The notes under the pieces were generated by a model. The model was given only the letters and a program-made list of their open reading frames with translations. It was not told where the DNA came from and ran no database searches. Position numbers and translations under genes: made by a program. Below are positions 17,756 to 26,093 of a DNA stretch of 64,000 nucleotides, piece after piece (the stretch's first letter is position 1; every line of letters starts with the position of its first letter). The stretch covers positions 2,290,001-2,354,000 of the forward strand of contig NZ_CP075175.1 of NCBI RefSeq assembly GCF_021223605.1, in the 5' to 3' direction. The stretch comes from Paenibacillus sp. 481 (GTDB lineage: Bacteria; Bacillota; Bacilli; Paenibacillales; Paenibacillaceae).

Positions 17756-17836
17756 ATCCGTTCAGCTCCTACCTTGGCTTGTGAGCATATCTAGGCATAA
17801 CTTATATTCAGAACGCAGACAGAAGAGTAGCGCATG

Positions 17837-18781
17837 CTACTTTACTTGTAACATGCGCTCCAAAGATAGACGTGCACGCTCAGCAACTTGCGACGGCACA
17901 TAAATTTGCGGCTGCATCGTTTCGAGACATTTCACGAGTTTTTTCAAGTTGTTCACTTTCATGTTCGGACAAACTAGAAATCTTGTTGCGAAGTGAAACT
18001 CTTTATCTGGGCTATCTAAACGCAGTTGGTACCCTGTTCCGTCCTCTGTACCAACTATAAATTGTTTACAATCTGACTTTTTACAATATTCTAAAATGGC
18101 GGTTGTACTACCTACAAAATCACCGATTGCGACTACTTCTGGTCGACATTCTGGGTGAACCACAAATTGTGCATCCGGATACTTGGCCTTCATCTCATGA
18201 ACATCCTTGACCGTTAGCATATCATGCGTATTGCAGTACCCTTCCCAAATGATTAACGGTTTTCCAGTCTTCTGCTGTACGTAGTGACCTAGATTTTTAT
18301 CTGGTACCCATATAATTTCATCAGCATCCAACGACTCTATCACTTTAACTGCATTCGCTGATGTACAGCAAATATCAGTCTCTGCCTTAACATCAGCAGA
18401 AGAGTTAATATACGTTACAACTTTAGCGTTAGGATGCTGTGCTTTGAGTTTACGCAACCCTTCTACGCTAACCATATCTGCCATCGGGCAGCCGGCTCGT
18501 TCGTCAGGTATAAGAACAGTTTTATTAGGGGCAAGTATTTTAGCGCTCTCACCCATGAAATGTACGCCGCAGAACACGATGACTTCTGCATCAGTCTCTG
18601 CTGCTTTCTGAGCAAGCAAGAATGAATCACCGCGGAAATCCGCTACCTCTTGTATTTCATCTCTTTGATAGTAATGGGCCAAAATGATAGCATTCCGTTC
18701 TTTTTTGAGCTGCATTAATCGCTCGCGAAGTTCACGACTCTGCTCTTCTTTACGAGCCAATGCAAGTGCTTCTAACTGCAC
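17837..18781 (-). CDS. nadA: Quinolinate synthase
   Basis: 4Fe-4S enzyme condensing iminoaspartate with dihydroxyacetone phosphate to quinolinate. It has AIILAHYYQRDEIQEVADF, VFCGVHFMGESAKIL, VVTYINSSADVKAETDICCTSANA, HPECRPEV and VCPNMKVN, which supply the family cysteines. The frame is open to an ATG at 18814, but that ATG overlaps the predicted -10 region. The GTG at 18781 has AAGGGGG 8 bases upstream and gives 314 residues, so I take it as the start. Identity is certain; the start is inferred. Confidence 0.96.
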   Translation of the reverse strand: MQLEALALARKEEQSRELRERLMQLKKERNAIILAHYYQRDEIQEVADFRGDSFLLAQKAAETDAEVIVFCGVHFMGESAKILAPNKTVLIPDERAGCPMADMVSVEGLRKLKAQHPNAKVVTYINSSADVKAETDICCTSANAVKVIESLDADEIIWVPDKNLGHYVQQKTGKPLIIWEGYCNTHDMLTVKDVHEMKAKYPDAQFVVHPECRPEVVAIGDFVGSTTAILEYCKKSDCKQFIVGTEDGTGYQLRLDSPDKEFHFATRFLVCPNMKVNNLKKLVKCLETMQPQIYVPSQVAERARLSLERMLQVK

Positions 18782-18816
18782 GCTGTCTTCCCCCTTGACC
18801 GTTATCATTAACACTA

Positions 18817-18845
18817 AATGTACACAACGCTCTGCAAAGTGTCAA
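18817..18845 (-). promoter_or_regulatory. SigA promoter of nadABC-coaX
   Basis: TTGACA, 17 bases, TACATT on the minus strand. The transcript would start near 18810, about 30 bases before the GTG of nadA. An NadR/YrxA-type operator could not be identified. Confidence 0.7.
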
Positions 18846-18964
18846 TTGAGAAAACAGGTCGTTTTAATCGCATTTCGGCATCATATTCACATCATTTTGG
18901 CATTGGTTCTGTAATTGAAATGACGACCACATCTAACTACCCCGAACTGCCTCCACACACTTAT

Positions 18965-19000
18965 CAAAAAAAGAGCTGCCCATTAGCTGGACAGCTCTTT
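18965..19000 (-). terminator. Terminator after ftsH
   Basis: AGAGCTGTCC / GGGCAGCTCT with a short loop, then TTTTTTT on the minus strand, about 50 bases after the ftsH stop. It separates ftsH from the nad operon. Confidence 0.9.
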
Positions 19001-19049
19001 CAAAACCTGTGTTTAAAGCGCAGACACCAATCGGTGCATGATCATAATA

Positions 19050-21197
19050 TTACGTACGATCGCCCTTTTTGTTGTCTTCGTTGTCACCGTTCGATTTAGT
19101 ATCGTCCGGTTTATCTAAAGTAGACGGTTTAGCATCAACAGCGCCGTCTTGCTTCTGTTCGCTCGCGTTTGCTTCGTGATGATCCGTCTTAGCCGAAGAA
19201 TCACCCTCCACTTGTGCGTCAGAAGAAGTGTTAGCTGAGTCTGCATCCTTGGAATCGTGGGCAGTAGCTTCATCTGATTCTGGCTTGCTAACCAGATTCA
19301 CCTTCACATCGCCTGTTTGCTCCAATGTTTGCGTCGTCGCTTCTTCTTTGTCGTTCTCTTTCAGCTCACCGTTCTCGATAAGCTGTTTAATTTGCTCAAG
19401 CTCCAACGTCTCTTTTTCCAAGAGTGTGTTGGCGATCAAATGAACTTCCTTCATATGCTTGTTGAGCATATTACGAGCACGATCGTAGCAAGCGTTAATA
19501 ATGTTCTGCATCTCTTGATCGATTTCGTACGCAATCGCGTCAGAGTAGTTCTGCTCGTGACCAAGGTCACGACCCAAGAATACTTCCCCTTGGCGATTAC
19601 CGAACTGCAACGGTCCAAGCTTGTCGCTCATACCGTACTCCATAATCATCGAGCGCACGATACGCGTCGCTTGCTGGAAGTCACTGTACGCGCCTGTGCC
19701 GATTTCACCGATAAAGATTTCCTCGGCAACACGGCCGCCGAGCAAGCCTGTTACTTTATCCAGCAATTCTTGCTTCGTAACGAGCATGCGATCTTCCTTC
19801 GGCATCATGATGACATAGCCACCAGCTTTACCGCGTGGGATGATCGTTACTTTATGAACTGCGTCTGCATGCTCCAAGAAGTAGCCGAGAATCGTATGAC
19901 CTGCTTCGTGGTAAGCGACAATACGCTTCTCACGGTCGCTAATCATGCGGCTGCGCTTCTCCGTACCTACGATGACACGATCAATCGCTTCATCCACGTC
20001 TTGCATGTTAATGTCTTTATGGTTTTTGCGAGCTGCAAGCAATGCAGCTTCGTTCAACAAGTTCTCCAAGTCTGCGCCTGTAAAGCCTGTTGTACGTTTC
20101 GCAATCGTATTTAATTTGACATCTTTGTTCAAAGGCTTATTGCGAGCATGTACATGCAGTACTGCTTCACGGCCTTTAAGGTCTGGACGGTCAACCGTAA
20201 TTTGACGATCAAAACGACCAGGACGCAGCAATGCCGGGTCCAAAATATCAGGACGGTTCGTCGCTGCAACAATAATGATGCCTTCATTTGCACCAAAGCC
20301 ATCCATTTCGACGAGCAATTGGTTCAAGGTTTGTTCACGTTCATCATGGCCGCCACCAAGTCCTGCGCCACGTTGACGACCTACTGCATCAATTTCATCG
20401 ATGAAAATGATACATGGTGCGTTCTTTTTCGCATTTTCAAACAAATCACGTACACGTGATGCCCCGACACCGACAAACATCTCTACGAAGTCGGAACCGG
20501 AAATGCTGAAGAACGGCACGCCTGCCTCACCTGCTACAGCACGTGCAAGCAACGTCTTACCTGTACCTGGAGGACCGTTCAAGAGAACGCCCTTCGGAAT
20601 GCGCGCACCGAGTGCTGCAAACTTGCGAGGATCTTTAAGGAACTCAACGACCTCAACAAGCTCTTGCTTCTCTTCATCTGCACCCGCAACATCTTCAAAC
20701 GTAACTTTCTTCTTCTCTTCATTATAAAGTCTAGCTCGGCTCTTGCCGAAGTTCATTACTTTACCGCCGCCACCTTGGGCTTGATTAAAGAAGAAGAAGA
20801 ACAGGATGAACATAATGATAAACGGAATAATTGACGTTAGAAACGTAAGCCACAGGCTCTGCTCCTCCATCTTCTTCACGTTGATCTTTAAATTCTCCTG
20901 ACTCACACCCGCATTCATAATTTCTTCTACTGCCGGTGTGCTGTCTGGGATGTAGGTTACAAACTGCTTTGACTTTGCATCTTTGGGAAGCGTTTTGTAT
21001 TTACCAACAACTAAGTAAGCTCGGCCTTCATATTGCATCGTCAGATGCTCTACGTTCTTAGCCGTAAGCTGCTTTCGGAACTGGTCATAACTCGGTGTAT
21101 CTGTAGGTTCATTTCCGCTCCCAAGGAACTGGACAATGCCGACTACGACCAAAAAAAGAATCAGATAAAACCCTGAATTCTTAATTAACCTATTCAT
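19050..21197 (-). CDS. ftsH: ATP-dependent zinc metalloprotease FtsH
   Basis: Membrane AAA+ protease that degrades membrane and regulatory proteins and affects Spo0A activation in Bacillus. Two TM segments (about 5-24 and 105-125) flank an extracytoplasmic domain. Then come Walker A GPPGTGKT, Walker [14 protein letters not shown], the SRH ([20 protein letters not shown]) and the zinc site [11 protein letters not shown]. The ATG at 21197 has AGGAGG 7 bases upstream; an in-frame start 8 codons earlier does not. At 715 residues it is longer than Bacillus FtsH because of an acidic, Asp/Ser/Lys-rich tail of about 100 residues. Confidence 0.97.
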   Translation of the reverse strand: MNRLIKNSGFYLILFLVVVGIVQFLGSGNEPTDTPSYDQFRKQLTAKNVEHLTMQYEGRAYLVVGKYKTLPKDAKSKQFVTYIPDSTPAVEEIMNAGVSQENLKINVKKMEEQSLWLTFLTSIIPFIIMFILFFFFFNQAQGGGGKVMNFGKSRARLYNEEKKKVTFEDVAGADEEKQELVEVVEFLKDPRKFAALGARIPKGVLLNGPPGTGKTLLARAVAGEAGVPFFSISGSDFVEMFVGVGASRVRDLFENAKKNAPCIIFIDEIDAVGRQRGAGLGGGHDEREQTLNQLLVEMDGFGANEGIIIVAATNRPDILDPALLRPGRFDRQITVDRPDLKGREAVLHVHARNKPLNKDVKLNTIAKRTTGFTGADLENLLNEAALLAARKNHKDINMQDVDEAIDRVIVGTEKRSRMISDREKRIVAYHEAGHTILGYFLEHADAVHKVTIIPRGKAGGYVIMMPKEDRMLVTKQELLDKVTGLLGGRVAEEIFIGEIGTGAYSDFQQATRIVRSMIMEYGMSDKLGPLQFGNRQGEVFLGRDLGHEQNYSDAIAYEIDQEMQNIINACYDRARNMLNKHMKEVHLIANTLLEKETLELEQIKQLIENGELKENDKEEATTQTLEQTGDVKVNLVSKPESDEATAHDSKDADSANTSSDAQVEGDSSAKTDHHEANASEQKQDGAVDAKPSTLDKPDDTKSNGDNEDNKKGDRT

Positions 21198-21227
21198 CCC
21201 CCAACCTCCTCTCAACGACACGAAATT

Positions 21228-21257
21228 ATTGTATCATAGCACGTCTTACCATCACAA
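21228..21257 (-). promoter_or_regulatory. Probable SigA promoter of ftsH
   Basis: TTGTGA, 18 bases, TACAAT on the minus strand, about 30 bases upstream of the ftsH ATG. The -35 is not consensus. Confidence 0.45.
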
Positions 21258-21287
21258 CTTGACCATACAGATCGTGATAGCATCTAA

Positions 21288-21836
21288 CTATTTTTCCGCG
21301 TCTGTGTAAATTTCAGGCTTCAAAACACCGATATACGGGAGATTGCGATACTTTTCAGCATAGTCCAAACCGTAACCAACGATGAATTCATCTGGAAGAA
21401 CAAATCCTTTATAGTCCGCCTCCATATTCGCTGTACGGCGCGCTGGCTTGTCGAACAATGTTACGACACGAATTGAATTAGCTTTGCGACCTTGCAGAAC
21501 TTCAATGAGATAGCTCAGCGTTAGTCCAGTGTCGATAATGTCCTCTACAATTAGAACATCGCGACCTTCTACCGATACATCCAAGTCTTTCAAAATGCGA
21601 ACAACACCGGACGATTTCGTCGATGCACCGTAGCTTGAAACCGCCATAAAGTCCGTTTCGAGGTGAACCGAGACGTGTTTCACGAGATCAGCCATAAAAA
21701 TAAATGCGCCTTTAAGCACACAAACAACGAGCGGAAATTTCCCCTCGTAGTCACGGCTGAGCTGCTCGCCCAAATCCTTTACTCTGGCTTGAATTTGCTC
21801 TTCGCTAAATACAACTTTCTCAATGTCGTTATGCAA
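21288..21836 (-). CDS. hpt: Hypoxanthine phosphoribosyltransferase
   Basis: Purine salvage enzyme joining hypoxanthine or guanine to PRPP. In 182 residues it shows [16 protein letters not shown], the flexible-loop region ([14 protein letters not shown]), the PRPP motif [14 protein letters not shown], and [22 protein letters not shown]. It starts with TTG at 21836, with AGGAGGG upstream. It lies between tilS and ftsH, the standard Firmicute order. Confidence 0.96.
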   Translation of the reverse strand: MHNDIEKVVFSEEQIQARVKDLGEQLSRDYEGKFPLVVCVLKGAFIFMADLVKHVSVHLETDFMAVSSYGASTKSSGVVRILKDLDVSVEGRDVLIVEDIIDTGLTLSYLIEVLQGRKANSIRVVTLFDKPARRTANMEADYKGFVLPDEFIVGYGLDYAEKYRNLPYIGVLKPEIYTDAEK

Positions 21837-21931
21837 TGGTGGGCCCTCCTAGAATAATTACTAATACTTATGTGAACGATTATCGTTCCATGCGGTAGGT
21901 TTGACGAGCGAGTAATGTCAATCTCCTGCTG

Positions 21932-23728
21932 TTACGACGTCGGAGCAAATGCCCCGCCTTCCATATACATATGTAAGATGTGACGAGTAGATGGCTGAAC
22001 AAGTGCGATCTCGGAACGACGCACTCCAGGCACCCATACGATATGTCCATCTGTGTCCGTTAGTATGGGAACGACATTTCGCATCGAGGGTGCGATTTTG
22101 GCATCAACGAACATATCTTGCACTTTTTTGCTGCCATTTAATCCTTTCACTCGCATACGGTCTCCTGGCTGCCGTGTCCGAATGGTCAGCGGCCAACGAA
22201 TGTGATCTGCATCTAGGCTTATGGCCCAGTTGCCTCTATTCGTAGGGGCTACTGAATAACCCGAAACCAATTCTGATTCGGACTTCAATTCCGACTCGGA
22301 TTCGAACTTCGATAGAAGCCACGACATATGCAAGACACCACCACTCCAAGGAATGGACAAATCACCCGGGATGTCAGTTCTATGTATTGTAAGGCTTGTG
22401 CTACCACGTACATCTGGGTCTTGCCCTGTACTTGGCTGCACATCTTGACGAAGCCACAGCAAGCGGTCATATTCACGCTGAAACAATATCCCTTCTGCTA
22501 CATGCATGCGCCATGTTGTTGGCGCTTCTCGAAGAGATGCTTTACGCAGCGTTTCGATGAGGTCATAGTCCACCTGATCCGCTTCCCGTAAGAGATAATT
22601 TAATATTAGTTTAATCAACCTGCGTTGTAAAGCGACATGTACGTCAAGAAGCGCCTTACGCTCTAACGTAAAGCCAACGTTACCATGATCGCTATGGACC
22701 GATTCCGTACCTTTATCGTTACTAATCGCTTTAACTATGGATTGAAACAGCTTCTGCGTTTCATGCTCCATCCAATCATGATCGGCACGCATCGTTTCTG
22801 CTATACGGCATAGTGAGGTGGTAAGCTGGGGATTTTCCTGCTCCAGCACCGGAATAATGTCTAGCCGAAGGCGATTGCGAAAGTAGTCACGCTTCATATT
22901 GCTACTGTCCGAAGCATACGTAATGCTTCGCTCTTTGCACCAACGCAGCAGTTCTGCCTTCGTTAAGTGGAGGAGCGGTCGAACGAAGGCGATATGTTCC
23001 TCGTTTCGCTTCCACGCAATTCCACTAAGCCCGGAGCTACCAGCACCACGCAGCATGCGCATGAGTATTGTCTCTGCTTGATCATTCGCATGATGTGCAA
23101 GCGCAATGACGGTGGCGTTGTGCTTCTCCGCCACTTCCTTTAGAAAGGAAAAGCGCAGTGTTCTTGCAGCTGCCTGCGCATTCATGCCATGCTCCTGAGC
23201 ATAGCCAGGCGCATCAACACGGATCATTTCACATGGCACACCAAGGCGGACTGCTTCTTCTGCGACGAGTTCTGCTTCGTCATCAGACTCCTCGCCACGA
23301 AAGCCATGGTGCACATGAGCGACAACGATACGCGGGAAAGGTAGCTGTGCGGCATGTGGCATCTCACCCGCCCCACATGTATTACCCGCTTCGTTCATTT
23401 TTCCTGCGCTGCCGACTGTACCGCTATCTTTACTGCTGCCCTTGCCTTTGCCTCTACTGCTCCCTATCTCGAGGCTTGAATTCAGCAGGTCTGTATCCAA
23501 GCTTGTATCTATGTTTGTGTGCCTGCCTGTATGTGGGCCTACATCTTCGCTATACATCTTCTGCATACTCACTAAAGCGTGCAGAAGCAACATCGAATCA
23601 GGGCCGCCTGAGACCGCCGCTACGATGGTTTCCCCTGGCAGCCATAGCTTATGCTGCGCAGCTGTGTCAGCTAACTGAATAATAAATTTCCGCCAACGGT
23701 ATTCCGATGGGGAATATGTTCCCGTCAT
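21932..23728 (-). CDS. tilS: tRNA(Ile)-lysidine synthase
   Basis: Converts C34 of the tRNA-Ile(CAU) anticodon to lysidine using ATP and lysine. The PP-loop is AAVSGGPDSMLLLHAL (about 38-52). The partner motif VAHVHHGFRGEESDDEA and HHANDQAETILMRMLRGAG follow, and the C-terminal TilS domain has RTRQPGDRMRVKGLNGSKKVQD. At 598 residues it is longer than usual. A Gly/Ser/Lys-rich insertion of about 70 residues (about 58-130) splits the PP-loop from the HVHHG motif, and a second Ser/Glu repeat lies near 480. Core motifs are intact, so it should be functional. Confidence 0.95.
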   Translation of the reverse strand: MTGTYSPSEYRWRKFIIQLADTAAQHKLWLPGETIVAAVSGGPDSMLLLHALVSMQKMYSEDVGPHTGRHTNIDTSLDTDLLNSSLEIGSSRGKGKGSSKDSGTVGSAGKMNEAGNTCGAGEMPHAAQLPFPRIVVAHVHHGFRGEESDDEAELVAEEAVRLGVPCEMIRVDAPGYAQEHGMNAQAAARTLRFSFLKEVAEKHNATVIALAHHANDQAETILMRMLRGAGSSGLSGIAWKRNEEHIAFVRPLLHLTKAELLRWCKERSITYASDSSNMKRDYFRNRLRLDIIPVLEQENPQLTTSLCRIAETMRADHDWMEHETQKLFQSIVKAISNDKGTESVHSDHGNVGFTLERKALLDVHVALQRRLIKLILNYLLREADQVDYDLIETLRKASLREAPTTWRMHVAEGILFQREYDRLLWLRQDVQPSTGQDPDVRGSTSLTIHRTDIPGDLSIPWSGGVLHMSWLLSKFESESELKSESELVSGYSVAPTNRGNWAISLDADHIRWPLTIRTRQPGDRMRVKGLNGSKKVQDMFVDAKIAPSMRNVVPILTDTDGHIVWVPGVRRSEIALVQPSTRHILHMYMEGGAFAPTS

Positions 23729-23864
23729 GCGGACCCTCCATTATATGTATATTATTTATTTTTATATATTACTCGATAGACTATGTCATGTTCCACAATT
23801 ATTATTTTCTTTTCCTAATCTTATTGCAACTGTTGCTGCTAATACGCATCTGTCGCTACTCATG

Positions 23865-23909
23865 CAACTATTGCAGCTATTGCCACTATTGCGACTATTA
23901 CGATTACTG
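23865..23909. repeat. 9-bp tandem repeat after the kinase gene
   Basis: Five consecutive 9-bp units on the plus strand: CAACTATTG, CAGCTATTG, CCACTATTG, CGACTATTA, CGATTACTG. They lie immediately downstream of the kinase stop codon. In one minus-strand frame they would encode an Asn-Ser-X tripeptide repeat, but that frame has no supported start. Confidence 0.85.
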
Positions 23910-23912
23910 CGG

Positions 23913-25091
23913 TCAACCTTGATCCCACAACCAGAACATAGCGCAAAACACAAGCAACATGATCGATAAAGCCAATGTCCATTTGACCCAAATAGGAGTC
24001 GGACGATAGGCTTTACTCGGAGTACGATACAATTGATGACTAATTTGCTGCCATAGCCGATACGCCTCATCTGTTGATGAAAATGTACCTTGTATCGCTT
24101 TTGTCAGCCATACTTCGTAACCCCTCAACACATGATGTTTGCGCACAATGTCCAGCAAATCTTCGCGGCTGCGCATTTGCGGCAGCTGTGTTTTTGCACG
24201 TTTTTTTAATCCCGCTTCATTTAAAGAATATATGGCGAGCACCGCGAAGGAGAACAAGTCATAGCTTGGTTCTGCTATCCGAGATCCGGCATGCCAAAAA
24301 GCACGGTCGTACCACACCGTAAATTGTTTGACACTGCGCCCGATCGGCGTTACTCCTCCGTAATCAACCAATTCTACCTCGCCATGCTCGCTCACCAATA
24401 CATTTTCCGCCTTGATATCACCAAATACCCAGCCATTATGATGTAGCTCTTTCAGCTGCACAAGCAGCTTACCACCAATAAATCCGAACCAGTCCACGCC
24501 TCTTTTTCGCACATAAGATTTTAGCGTTATGCCCGGAACATAACGCATAATATAAAATGGCAGGCGTCCCACGTCAGTGTCCATGTCGTCGACATCGATC
24601 AGAAAAGAACGGGTACTGTTCTCAGCTACTCCAGCCCCTCCAGCTCCACCTGCATCAAGGTGACGCTGCTCTTCTCGCTTCTCCCTCTCTTGCTCCAATG
24701 AAGTTAGCGCGTTGATTTCAGATTGAAAATCAATCGCGTCACTACCAAACTTTAAGGCCAGCTGCTCCTTAGAATAGCCGCTACCACTGGATAATCGCGT
24801 CACTAAATACACGACGCCATTAGCTCCTCGACCAAGTGGCCTTTCTATGCGATAGGCCTGTCTGTTCCACACACCTGTTACGACCACGCCAGGAGATAGT
24901 GAAGGTAAACGAACCCCTTCAGCCGAGGTTTCCTCTTCTTTATTATGATGAAGAGGCTGTGCGGCTCTTCCCCCCACGGCTCTCCCGCTGACCCGACCGT
25001 TAAAGGGCTTGCCAGCCTGCATACGAATTCGTTTACTACTCGTGCGCGAGTGCCCTCCTCGCCTATGAGATTTTTTAAACGATGAAGTCAC
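23913..25091 (-). CDS. Membrane-anchored Ser/Thr protein kinase (YabT-like)
   Basis: Eukaryotic-type kinase in the position of Bacillus yabT, which encodes a DNA-activated kinase active in spore development. Visible are the Gly loop GRGANGVVYLV, the ATP lysine in LALKFGS, FGDIKAENVLV in place of the usual HRDLKxxN loop, and LVDYGGV in place of DFG. One C-terminal TM (ALSIMLLVFCAMFWL) ends in WDQG, with no external domain. The start is uncertain. An ATG at 25181 overlaps the neighbour by 107 bases without a ribosome site; I chose GTG 25091. The N-terminal 60 residues are basic and low-complexity. Confidence 0.8.
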   Translation of the reverse strand: MTSSFKKSHRRGGHSRTSSKRIRMQAGKPFNGRVSGRAVGGRAAQPLHHNKEEETSAEGVRLPSLSPGVVVTGVWNRQAYRIERPLGRGANGVVYLVTRLSSGSGYSKEQLALKFGSDAIDFQSEINALTSLEQEREKREEQRHLDAGGAGGAGVAENSTRSFLIDVDDMDTDVGRLPFYIMRYVPGITLKSYVRKRGVDWFGFIGGKLLVQLKELHHNGWVFGDIKAENVLVSEHGEVELVDYGGVTPIGRSVKQFTVWYDRAFWHAGSRIAEPSYDLFSFAVLAIYSLNEAGLKKRAKTQLPQMRSREDLLDIVRKHHVLRGYEVWLTKAIQGTFSSTDEAYRLWQQISHQLYRTPSKAYRPTPIWVKWTLALSIMLLVFCAMFWLWDQG

Positions 25092-25908
25092 TCCACATCC
25101 CGTCCGTTCCTGTTCGTTCGTTTCGGCAGGAATCAGAATGGTTCCTGTTCCTGTCGATAAGATTATCGTCCTTTCTATCATATTGGTAATAATCGATAAC
25201 TTTCAAGAGGGCAGGGCCTGTTGGTGTAGTTCCTCGCATATTTAATCGTTGAAATAGCCGTTTTACACGGCTTAAATCAGCCGTCCAATCTAAATCAAGC
25301 ACCGCTTCCTCATCACTATGGGCACCCGGAAAATGAAATACAGCTAATTCGCTGTGGCCTGTGCGCGCTTGCAGGCTCAGCATTAAATCGCGTATCGCAT
25401 CTTCCACCGCCGGTAGTTTAGGCTTCATACTGGCGCTCGCATCGATTAGCAACGCGATGCGCAGCGGTGATGTTTCACTCCATTCATCCATAACTCGGAC
25501 GACCTCTGAACGTTGTGCAGGGGGAAGCATTTCAAGACGATACGATTCATCGGCATACGTGCCTTTCGTTTCTTGTGCTTCATGCCCGTGTACATGCGAT
25601 CCCGTCGCTCCGAGAATATGTCTTAGTTCTTGATTCACAGCTTGATGAATCGTCTGAACAACTGTTTTTCGCGTCATCATTTGAATCGTTTGTGATAACT
25701 GGTTAGACTGAACGATACGACTTAATCCGCCCCCCGCTTGGGCGATATCCGCAATCTCAGCCGCTCCCAACTCACCGATCATGCCATAATCAACAATACC
25801 AACCACATTTACCGTAATGCCCTCCTCCCTCGCATGTGCGGCAGCTACGGCAGGCTGCACACCTACATTTGAACAACCATCTGTAATGAGCATAATTTGT
25901 CTTAGCAT
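25075..25908 (-). CDS. von Willebrand factor A domain protein (YabS-like)
   Basis: A 277-residue protein with two regions. An N-terminal Rossmann-like part is LRQIMLITDGCSNVGVQPAVAA...ITVNVVGIVDYG; a second vWA-like part has the MIDAS LLIDASASMKPKL and GTTPTGPALLKVIDYY. It matches YabS of Bacillus, which lies between spoIIE and the kinase yabT as here. The ATG at 25908 has GGGGAGGG 9 bases upstream and starts the protein where the conserved block begins. The 3' end overlaps the kinase frame. Its molecular role is not known. Confidence 0.85.
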   Translation of the reverse strand: MLRQIMLITDGCSNVGVQPAVAAAHAREEGITVNVVGIVDYGMIGELGAAEIADIAQAGGGLSRIVQSNQLSQTIQMMTRKTVVQTIHQAVNQELRHILGATGSHVHGHEAQETKGTYADESYRLEMLPPAQRSEVVRVMDEWSETSPLRIALLIDASASMKPKLPAVEDAIRDLMLSLQARTGHSELAVFHFPGAHSDEEAVLDLDWTADLSRVKRLFQRLNMRGTTPTGPALLKVIDYYQYDRKDDNLIDRNRNHSDSCRNERTGTDGMWSDFIV

Positions 25909-26093
25909 TGCGATGAACCCTCCCCAGCTTAGGTTAACAACTCTTGCAACCATCTAAATCTCTTGTACATTCCGTACTAGATTCAAGTGTTGCCTAAGTT
26001 AAGAGAGTTTAATCGCAAATAAACCTTGCTCCACTCACCACTTACTTACATCCTACCGCCTCACTTCCTCTATTTTTCACAAAATACCATCAA

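Noticed and set aside
23786-24070. 94-codon minus-strand frame with Asn-Ser-X repeats spanning the kinase 3' end
   Set aside because: No supported start; overlaps the kinase C-terminus in another frame. Kept only as a repeat observation.
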